Assembly: GCF_002289565.1 (NCBI RefSeq)
Contig: NZ_NTFY01000047.1
Coordinates: 1-49,226 of the forward strand
Source of the DNA: Rhodopirellula sp. SM50
Lineage (GTDB): Bacteria > Planctomycetota > Planctomycetia > Pirellulales > Pirellulaceae
DNA length: 49,226 nt
Reading direction: 5' to 3'
Shown piece by piece: positions 16,663 through 22,904 of the stretch. The translations under genes were made by a program, and so were the position numbers. The notes below the pieces were generated by a model. That model searched no databases. It was not told the DNA's origin and worked only from the letters and a program-made list of their open reading frames with translations. How positions within the stretch are numbered: position 1 is the first letter of the stretch; every line of letters starts with the position of its first letter.

Positions 16663-17514
16663 CTAACGGAGATCCGTTGCAGGTGGATCGCCACTGCTAG
16701 CGTCAACTTTGGGGATTTGATTACGCCCCAAACGCACTTCGATCAACATGCCCGGTAGAAAATTCAGCGGCAACTGATCGACATCTCGGTCATCGAGCAC
16801 CTTGGTTTGGTATCCTAGCGCATCAGCCTCCGATAACAGACGCGTGATTGCGGGAGCATGCCCGTATGCCAAAAGACAACGTCCGCCCGGGTTGAGATGC
16901 TTTGGCAACCCGGCCAGCAGCGAATCCATCAGTGCAAAATCGGGGTCGTAAAAGGCATGATCGGACGGTGCAGCGACCTTACCGTCCTCCCACGGCGGAT
17001 TGGACACAATTAAATCAAACCGTTCGTCCGGTTCCAGGACCGCATAGGCACTCGGATCCGACGGCGAGACCTGGCGGACGTCGAACGATTCGTCCAATTG
17101 ATGCATCGCCACATTGTAGCGGGCGTTGGCGACTGCGGCGGGATTGATGTCGGTCGCCACCACCTGCTGGGCTCCGTTGGCCAAGCACAACAACGACAAC
17201 AAACCGGTGCCGGTACCGATTTCCAGCACGCTACGTCCCGCCGCGATCTGGTCCTCGACAATCAGCTTCCGCAGCGACGTGGTGTCATCGGGCTCCCAAA
17301 ACACACTTTCAAATTGAACCAGCGGTTGACCGTCGATCTGTTCCAGATCGGGCAGCACGACGTACTGTTCGACATCATAGGAGTAATCGAGATCGTTTCG
17401 TTTCGATGCCGGACACCCCAGGCACGACAGCAGGGTCGTGGCCGCCACGGTGCCAATCAAGTACCGCAGGCTGCCGGTGGCGCGGGTTGTTCGCGGAGAA
17501 ACGAGAGCGTTCAT
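16663..17514 (-). CDS. Class I methyltransferase with lipoprotein-like N-terminus
   Basis: 283 residues. The N-terminus (MNALVSPRTTRATGSLRYLI, then GTVAATTLLSCLGC) is a hydrophobic signal with a possible lipobox ending at C34. The remainder is a typical class I SAM methyltransferase of the small-domain (MTS/HemK-PrmA) type: VLEIGTGTGLLSLLCLANGA is motif I, VVATDINPAAVANA the acidic loop, and IVSNPPWEDG the catalytic N-P-P-W loop used by enzymes that methylate amide or amino groups. The combination is odd because SAM is cytoplasmic; either the signal is not used or the enzyme is membrane-tethered on the inner side. The ATG overlaps the TGA of the TerB gene by 4 bp. Substrate unknown. Confidence 0.8.
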   Translation of the reverse strand: MNALVSPRTTRATGSLRYLIGTVAATTLLSCLGCPASKRNDLDYSYDVEQYVVLPDLEQIDGQPLVQFESVFWEPDDTTSLRKLIVEDQIAAGRSVLEIGTGTGLLSLLCLANGAQQVVATDINPAAVANARYNVAMHQLDESFDVRQVSPSDPSAYAVLEPDERFDLIVSNPPWEDGKVAAPSDHAFYDPDFALMDSLLAGLPKHLNPGGRCLLAYGHAPAITRLLSEADALGYQTKVLDDRDVDQLPLNFLPGMLIEVRLGRNQIPKVDASSGDPPATDLR

Positions 17515-18143
17515 TCAACCAGTTCTCTTTGTAAAGCGGCTTCGATCGCCGATTGGTATTCTTGTTCGGTCAATTCCAGGATGTCACGCATCTGGGTCAT
17601 GACCTGAAGTTGTGCCCCGTCCATCTTACCTTCTGCGGTCGCGGCCAAGAACATCGCCTGAAGCGCCTCGGACTTTTGTGCTTCGCTCCAACGCCGGGAA
17701 ACCGTCATCACGTAGTTGGCCGCGCGAATCTTGTTTTGCTGTGCGATCGAGCACAGTTCACCCAGTTCCTCTCGGTCGACCATCCGGCCGAGCAGTTGTT
17801 GGGCGATCTGCCGCAGCACGTTGACCTCGGTGCCGCTGATCTGGTCGTCGGCCAGGACGACCAGGACGGCGCTGCGGAGCGCTTCGCGTTGGAACTGTTC
17901 GGCCTGAACCTGTTCGTGTTCACGCTGGTCCATCTGCAGCACGGTCGGATCCCACTTGTCGCGACAGCCGCGGCAATCGACAAACCATTCGGCGGCGCCG
18001 ATCGGCACGACGGGAATGAAGTACAGCGTCAGAAACGGCCGCCGTGACCGCAAACGATACTCTTGGGCGCAGCGACACGTGGGGCAGTAGAACTGCCCAG
18101 TCTCGCGTGTCCGCGTCAGGTTCATCGTGCCGATGAGGATCAT
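17511..18143 (-). CDS. Zinc-ribbon plus TerB-like domain protein
   Basis: 210 residues from the ATG at 18143 (MILIGTMNLTRTRETGQFYC). The frame is open further up, but that part overlaps the fliW start and lacks domain features. Residues about 15-75 form a zinc ribbon (CPTC then CRGC around a FLTLYFIPVVPIG hydrophobic strand). About 85-205 form an all-helical TerB-like domain (SAVLVVLADDQISGTEVNVL with the acidic LADDQIS motif). TerB domains sit in stress-response and membrane-associated complexes; acidic residues may bind metal. The gene is translationally coupled to the methyltransferase gene and is divergent from fliW with a 147-bp gap. Family assignment is by visual motif only. Confidence 0.7.
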   Translation of the reverse strand: MILIGTMNLTRTRETGQFYCPTCRCAQEYRLRSRRPFLTLYFIPVVPIGAAEWFVDCRGCRDKWDPTVLQMDQREHEQVQAEQFQREALRSAVLVVLADDQISGTEVNVLRQIAQQLLGRMVDREELGELCSIAQQNKIRAANYVMTVSRRWSEAQKSEALQAMFLAATAEGKMDGAQLQVMTQMRDILELTEQEYQSAIEAALQRELVE

Positions 18144-18290
18144 GAAACACTCTGCGGGAAAACCTTGGCTTTTGTGCCCACCTGGCACCGATTTCGAGTT
18201 CTTGTCTGATTTTGTCGATTTCGAAAGGGGCTCCGCCGATAACGATAGTGTAGGCACACCCAATCTCTCTAGCGCCACCGAGCCATTCCG

Positions 18291-18815
18291 ATGCGGATCG
18301 AAACTCAGCGTTTTGGCAACATTACTGTCGATCAAGACCAGCTCCTTCTTTTTCCCGCAGGACTGATCGGGATGGAAACGCTGCGCGATTGGGCGCTGCT
18401 TCCTGATTCGGAGAATCCGGCGGTGGCGTGGTTGCAATCGGCGTCACGTGGGGATCGGGCACTACCGTTGATCAGCCCCCGGGCGTTCTTTCCGGACTAT
18501 CGCGTTCAGGTTTCACGTCGGGAACTGGCCGGATTGCACATGCGACCGGGCACGGAGCTGTACGTGTTGACGACGGTTTCGGGGCACAGTGGAAAGCTGA
18601 CGACGAATCTGCGCTCGCCCATTCTGTTGAATCTCAGCCGTCGGCTGGGTTGCCAGGTCATCACAGACAACGACTATCCGTTGCAGCAAGGCGTCTCGTC
18701 GTTGCAGTCCGAAAGTCTGGTGGTGCCGTTGACCGACGCCTCGTCCACGGCGACCGATGCGGTCGCCGCGGCAACGTCGTCGAGCCTGATCGGGCAGATC
18801 AATCGCGCGGCGTAA
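18291..18815 (+). CDS. fliW: Flagellar assembly factor FliW
   Basis: 174 residues. FliW binds flagellin and CsrA: when flagellin is exported, free FliW binds and inhibits CsrA, linking flagellin translation to assembly. The sequence begins [13 protein letters not shown] and has the characteristic [17 protein letters not shown] early motif, [20 protein letters not shown], and [12 protein letters not shown] near the end of the core. The final 30 residues are Ala/Ser/Thr-rich. Cytoplasmic. csrA follows on the same strand after 616 bp, an unusually long gap for a pair that is often adjacent, because two repeat elements (18827-18926 and 18929-19033) lie between them. Identification is strong. Confidence 0.93.
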   Translation: MRIETQRFGNITVDQDQLLLFPAGLIGMETLRDWALLPDSENPAVAWLQSASRGDRALPLISPRAFFPDYRVQVSRRELAGLHMRPGTELYVLTTVSGHSGKLTTNLRSPILLNLSRRLGCQVITDNDYPLQQGVSSLQSESLVVPLTDASSTATDAVAAATSSSLIGQINRAA

Positions 18816-18826
18816 CGCCCAATGCC

Positions 18827-18926
18827 ATCCACTTTAACGCCAAGGGTGTTTTTTTTTGTTAGCGGTAGGGCGCGAGCCCTCCCGGTCTTTCACGGTGCAA
18901 CCGGACGGCTCGCGCCGTTCCGCTAA
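18827..18926. repeat. TTAGCGG-family palindromic repeat after fliW
   Basis: Starts CCAATGCCATCCACTTTAAC, then a T-run and a hairpin at 18857-18926 with arms TTAGCGGTAGGGCGCGAGCC and CGGCTCGCGCCGTTCCGCTAA around the loop GGTCTTTCACGGTGCAACC. Loop and leader match the composite at 10727-10960, and the arms match the 93-bp tandem units at 14025. It begins about 12 bp after the fliW stop, so it could serve as a transcription terminator or mRNA 3' structure. Confidence 0.75.
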
Positions 18927-18928
18927 GT

Positions 18929-19033
18929 ACCGTCGGAAGAATAAGTGGCGGGGATTGATTGTGGGATAGGCTTCCAGCCTGTCGTTTTCGCCATGACAGG
19001 CTGGAAGCCTATCCCACTTATTCTTCCGACGGT
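18929..19033. repeat. Long palindrome of the 'GGCTTCCAGCCTGTC' family
   Basis: Left arm ACCGTCGGAAGAATAAGTGG then GGATAGGCTTCCAGCCTGTC; right arm TGACAGGCTGGAAGCCTATC then CCACTTATTCTTCCGACGGT. The arms are near-perfect complements except for about 15 extra bases (CGGGGATTGATTGTG) in the left arm, which would bulge. The inner hairpin recurs at 37611-37669 and 39410-39468. The outer 20-bp arms are unique to this copy. Confidence 0.85.
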
Positions 19034-19070
19034 CCTAACTGCTCCAGTGCCAAAGTCGATGGCATTGGCC

Positions 19071-19331
19071 TCACATCGCCGGCATTGTCTCTATTGGGCG
19101 GAGCTCGAGCGTCCCGCGGGGCCGACGAACGCCCATCGCATTGGGAATTTCGTTCCAACCCGGCAGGCGCGATGAATCGGCATGACCGGCATGCGCCGAC
19201 TTCCGCAGAACGTTGTCAAATGCCGGCACCGCTGCGCCGATGAACAGGTTGTCAGGGGGCACGTACGCAGGACGCGACGGGGTCTGCTGATCTTGAATCA
19301 CCCGTTCCAGTCCATGGAAACCTTTCTCCAC
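19071..19331 (-). CDS. Possible small hypothetical gene or gene remnant upstream of csrA
   Basis: The minus strand is open with plausible codon use from at least the GTG at 19331 to 19071 (86 residues), beginning VEKGFHGLERVIQDQQTPSR and ending LELRPIETMPAM. The frame stays open upstream to 19493, overlapping csrA, and that extension looks non-coding. No family is recognised, no signal or motif is visible, and the ribosome-binding site is weak. It could be the decayed end of a longer gene. Reported because its codon pattern is better than that of the opposite strand; otherwise the interval 19034-19431 is empty. Confidence 0.3.
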   Translation of the reverse strand: MEKGFHGLERVIQDQQTPSRPAYVPPDNLFIGAAVPAFDNVLRKSAHAGHADSSRLPGWNEIPNAMGVRRPRGTLELRPIETMPAM

Positions 19332-19431
19332 CGCGATTCGCTCGCGTCGGGGAGCATGCCGACTCGGGTGGTTCAATCGTTGATGTAACCTCCTTCTGTT
19401 TCCTTTAGAATTCAATGATGTCGAGGCCAAT

Positions 19432-19656
19432 ATGCTGGTCCTATCCCGACACCGCGACGAAAGCATCATGATTGGCGACGATGTCGTTGTCACGATTGTC
19501 GATATCCGCGGCGATAAAGTTCGCTTAGGTATCGAAGCCCCACAGTCGATCCCGGTTCACCGACAAGAAGTCTACGACGCGATCCAACGTGAAAATCGAC
19601 GCTCGTCACAGACAAGTGCCGCCGCGACCAAAGACGTCAAACCGCCTCGCGATTAG
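19432..19656 (+). CDS. csrA: Carbon storage regulator CsrA (RsmA)
   Basis: 74 residues. CsrA is a dimeric RNA-binding protein that recognises GGA in mRNA leaders and controls translation and stability of transcripts, classically for motility and carbon metabolism. The signature is complete: MLVLSRHRDESIMIGDDVVV, RGDKVRLGIEAPQSIPVHR and EVYDAI, including the RNA-contacting L4 and R44-type residues. A poorly conserved C-terminal tail (TKDVKPPRD) follows. Its known antagonist FliW is encoded upstream on the same strand. No flagellin gene is in the window, so direct targets are not visible here. Confidence 0.96.
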   Translation: MLVLSRHRDESIMIGDDVVVTIVDIRGDKVRLGIEAPQSIPVHRQEVYDAIQRENRRSSQTSAAATKDVKPPRD

Positions 19657-19730
19657 GCCTTCCGGTCACCCCGGCTGCGTCAGCGTAGTTTGCGATCGCC
19701 AGTGCGATTCGCGAAGGGCAATGCCGTTGG

Positions 19731-20240
19731 CTATTGATCGATGGTCGGATTGTCGTCCAAGTCACCTTCGGTGATGATCGTGAATCCTTTCTCGATCAAT
19801 GTCTCCATCGCCATTTCGATGTTTTCCACCATGATCGCCACTGCCGGCTTGCCGAGCGGTCGGACGATCAGTGGATACGTTTGGATGATGTTCAGCTCGG
19901 CCTGCAGCAACGCGGTGCAGACGCGGAGCAGCGGTTGAGGCCCTTCGGGAAGCTGGACGCCGATCAAATCGGTTTCAATCAACGCCAACCCGCTCCGTTC
20001 GAGGATTTCTCGACCGCGGTCGGCGTCATTGACGAGGAATCTGACGAACGCACATTCGGCGGCGTCGTTGATCGACAACGCACAGATGCGGATTCCCGTC
20101 CCTTCGAATCGCCGGACCACTTCCAAAAGTTGTCCGACGCGGTTTTCCAAGAAGATGGTGAATTGGCGGAGTGCCGGGTAATTGCGGCCCCGCATCGTAT
20201 CGAATTTGGTCGCCGCACCACTTCCGTCGTCAGATTCCAT
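19731..20240 (-). CDS. ACT-domain protein (two tandem ACT-like halves)
   Basis: 169 residues from the ATG at 20240, chosen because GAGG lies 8 bases upstream; a shorter version from MRGRNYPALRQF at 20195 is possible. ACT domains bind amino acids or other small ligands and regulate enzymes allosterically. The first half (about 20-90) reads RQFTIFLENRVGQLLEVVRR then FEGTGIRICALSIND, a canonical ACT beta-alpha-beta. The second half contains QPLLRVCTALLQAELNIIQT and KPAVAIMVENIEMAMETLIE. No catalytic domain is fused, so it probably acts as a small stand-alone regulator, as in acetolactate-synthase-like or GcvR-like systems. It converges on csrA. The ligand is unknown. Confidence 0.82.
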   Translation of the reverse strand: MESDDGSGAATKFDTMRGRNYPALRQFTIFLENRVGQLLEVVRRFEGTGIRICALSINDAAECAFVRFLVNDADRGREILERSGLALIETDLIGVQLPEGPQPLLRVCTALLQAELNIIQTYPLIVRPLGKPAVAIMVENIEMAMETLIEKGFTIITEGDLDDNPTIDQ

Positions 20241-20638
20241 CACAGCCTCGTCGTGAATGCAGCCTACGTTCGCGTTGCCATCGGCGTAGTGTACGCTTTT
20301 CTCGTCTCGCAGGTCAATTCGGCGACTTTTCGTCACGTCTCGCTGAACGCCACCCCATTTGATTCAATACGCCCGTTGAACGACGTGGAATCGGTCAAAA
20401 AATTTGGTGGTCAAAAAATGAAGAGTTTCGCCAGGGGAAGGCAGATATTATTCGTCGGGCCCCCCAACGAGACAGTGAATCGACAACTGCGGTTCAACAC
20501 GGCCTTTGTGATTGCTTCTCATTGATTCACTCGTACCCGTGTGCTGTGTCTCTTTTCTTATCTTTTGACCAACCCATTTTTTGACCAACCTTCCTGCCCA
20601 TCGCCCCCTCCTGCCCATCGACGCGGCCGGCAGTGGTA

Positions 20639-21637
20639 TTACTCCCTGACCCGAACCAGCTTCATCAACCGACCCGAAACGTTCCAATCCTGGACGTACA
20701 GGTTTCCGTCCTTGTCCCAAAACGAACCGTGCGTCCCGCTGAAGACGCCTTCGACCCATTCGGACTGGGGGATGTTAAAACTGCGCCCCTTGGCGGGATC
20801 GGGGTTATTGCCCAGCACGGCGATGATCGTGTTGGTCTTGTTCAGGATCACCAATCGCCCGTGCAAATCCGGCACCGAGACATAGTCACCTTGGATCGCG
20901 ACCGACGTCGGCATGCCCAACCCGGTGATAACTTCTTCGATGAAGCTTCCGTCCAAGTCATAGTGCAACAAGCGGCCCTTGGGCTGGTGATTGCGATCAC
21001 ATATCAGCAGGCGGTTGGGTTCGTAGCGTGTGTCCAGGGTCATGCCGTGCGCGGTATTGAACTCTTTCAGCCCGTTCCCTTTGGTGCCAAAGTGCCGCAA
21101 ATACGTCCCCGCTTTGTCGAACACAAAGATGTTGTTGCTGGCGTAACCGTCCGACAGGTAGATGTCTCCGTTGTCGGCCACGGTGATCGCGGTCGGGCTG
21201 AACTTTTTCAGGTCCAGCCCCGACTCTTGCGGGAACGGCAGTTTGAGGACGATGTCGCCGCCGCGGACACGAAACTTGATCCCCTCGGCGTCCTTGTTCC
21301 GCGCCCCATAGATGTACTCTTGGCCGTCTTCCTGACGGATTTCCATGTCGTGAATGTTCGCGTACTCCGGCCCCAAGTAGGTGTGAATCACGGCACCTTC
21401 GGGGGAGAACACGAACACGCCGGCTTGGGCGCTGGTGTAGATGTTTCCCTCTCGGTCGACGACGACGCCGCCATGGGTCGGCCCCAGCGGCGAATTCCCG
21501 TCGGCCCGCAGTCCCCAACCGGGCACGGTGTCAAAGGTCATTTCGCCACATCCCATCCGAACGGGATCGGCGGACCAGGCGGGCATGGCGAAAACAAACG
21601 CAAGCGAAAACGTAAGCAGAGGGAGGATTCGGTTCAT
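20639..21637 (-). CDS. Secreted NHL/six-bladed beta-propeller protein
   Basis: 332 residues from the ATG at 21637, which gives a clear signal peptide (MNRILPLLTFSLAFVFAMPA). The longer frame to 21760 adds a non-signal-like stretch. The mature part has successive blades with motifs such as GVVVDREGNIYTSAQAGVFV, ITVADNGDIYLSDGYASNNI and GTHGSFWDKDGNLYVQDWN, typical of NHL or SMP-30-like beta-propellers. In planctomycetes such proteins are often secreted and may bind sugars or act as lactonases, but no catalytic set is assignable. No obvious operon partner; the next gene upstream (thioesterase) is on the other strand. Confidence 0.82.
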   Translation of the reverse strand: MNRILPLLTFSLAFVFAMPAWSADPVRMGCGEMTFDTVPGWGLRADGNSPLGPTHGGVVVDREGNIYTSAQAGVFVFSPEGAVIHTYLGPEYANIHDMEIRQEDGQEYIYGARNKDAEGIKFRVRGGDIVLKLPFPQESGLDLKKFSPTAITVADNGDIYLSDGYASNNIFVFDKAGTYLRHFGTKGNGLKEFNTAHGMTLDTRYEPNRLLICDRNHQPKGRLLHYDLDGSFIEEVITGLGMPTSVAIQGDYVSVPDLHGRLVILNKTNTIIAVLGNNPDPAKGRSFNIPQSEWVEGVFSGTHGSFWDKDGNLYVQDWNVSGRLMKLVRVRE

Positions 21638-21820
21638 GATGCTGAATGTCGGTGGGGCGAGGCGGGAAAAAAGAGACAGGGAAGGAGAACACCGCCCGCC
21701 GATTGTACCTCGCGCCGCGGCCAGTGGGGCGGTAGGGGGCGATCGGGTATAAGATGCCACGAGACCCCCGCCAGATCATGGCTCGGCGGCCCGAAAACTA
21801 GATTTGGACAAGACGCCAGG

Positions 21821-22246
21821 ATGCCCGCAGACACCCTCCTTCACTACTCCCATGAGTTTCGTGTCGCCTACCACCAGACCGATGGCCAGCGACGCGTGCA
21901 CCATTCCAATTACCTGAACTTCTTTGAAGACGCCCGCGTCGAAATGCTTCGCGCCGGAGGGGTGCGTTACAAGGAGGTCGAAGATTCCGGTCGGCTGCTG
22001 GTCGTCACCGAAATGAATGTCCAATACCACGCCGCGGCCGAGTTCGATGACTGGTTGCGTCTGGACGTCGTGGTGACCGAGATTCGCAAGGTCCGCCTGC
22101 GCCACCACTACGACGTCTTTCGGGACCAGACGCTGATCGCCTCGGCCGACTCGACGATCGCCTGCGTGGGCCCCAATGGCCGCCCCAAAAAACTGCCCTC
22201 GAAATTCTTGGATCTGGCCCAGCATCTGGACCTGGCCAGGCAGTGA
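21821..22246 (+). CDS. Acyl-CoA thioesterase, 4HBT hot-dog fold (YbgC-like)
   Basis: 141 residues from the ATG at 21821. Hot-dog thioesterases hydrolyse acyl-CoA thioesters in the cytoplasm. The N-terminal signature FRVAYHQTDGQRRVHHSNYL then NFFEDARVEM corresponds to the 4HBT/YbgC motif, with the conserved Asp retained in Y-x-Q-T-D. The rest of the single domain shows the expected beta strands (RLLVVTEMNVQYHAAAEFDD, LRLDVVVTEIRKVRLRHHY). Length is normal for the family. It is separated from the DUF1592 gene by 658 bp of repeat-bearing sequence and is probably transcribed alone. The substrate chain is unknown. Confidence 0.88.
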   Translation: MPADTLLHYSHEFRVAYHQTDGQRRVHHSNYLNFFEDARVEMLRAGGVRYKEVEDSGRLLVVTEMNVQYHAAAEFDDWLRLDVVVTEIRKVRLRHHYDVFRDQTLIASADSTIACVGPNGRPKKLPSKFLDLAQHLDLARQ

Positions 22247-22904
22247 ACAGCGCCCGTTAGGCAACGCCGCAAAGCATTTTTTGGCGCTGGGGCGCGAGCC
22301 TAAATCCACTGCCCTCTTCGTGCGTCGCACATTGCATGACCCCAACGGGGTCAAAGCTGGTAGCCGGAGGTGAGCGCAGCGACACCTCCGGATTTCTGGC
22401 GAGCCGCATGACGCGACCCCGGAGGGTGTCGAAGCAAAGGGCGCACGGGCCCTCGGACCGGGCCGGCGCAAGCGGAAAAGCATCCCAATCAACTCGTTCG
22501 CAATGGCGGTCTGCGACACAGCCGGCGGATTGATTCGCTGCGACCCCGTCCGGGGTCGGTGGGTATCCCACGATCGGCTCTCCGGAGGTGGCGCTGCGCT
22601 GACCTCCGGCTACTCGCTGAAATCCCTTCGGGATACAGTCGACGCTGGCGCGAATCGGCTGATACCCCGCGTGCGATCAGCCGTTTGGGTGCGGCAAACT
22701 TTGCTGCTTGAACGGCGCGGCCTCGGTTCTCCCACCCAATTTCCAGCAGTCGTCCCGATTTCTCTGGAAATGGGTGGCCAAATTCCTACAATGACCTGTC
22801 CCTCCACTCCCCGGAATTTGAACACTTCGCATGCGTCGTGTTCGGCAGCCCCCCGTTGATGGCTTCCCGTTCCGGTCCCGCCTTTCCTACCCGATGGTTT
22901 TTCC
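22247..22904. repeat. Gene-free stretch with TCCGGAGGT hairpin repeats
   Basis: At 22581-22643 lies TCCGGAGGTGGCGCTGCGCT then GACCTCCGG and CTACTCGCTGAAATCCCTTC; the same ~63 bp recurs at 37394-37456. A related hairpin (GGAGGTGAGCGCAGCGACAC then CTCCGG) lies near 22365-22395, preceded by GACCCCAACGGGGTC, itself a perfect small palindrome. No open frame in the interval has convincing codon use, and no tRNA-like structure was seen. Confidence 0.6.

Noticed and set aside
20633..22246. 537-residue fusion of an unknown region with the thioesterase
   Set aside because: The upstream 400 residues are antisense to the beta-propeller gene; the thioesterase starts at 21821.
22257..22571. 104-residue minus-strand ORF in the gap before the DUF1592 gene
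   Set aside because: It spans the hairpin repeats, and its codon pattern is not like neighbouring genes.
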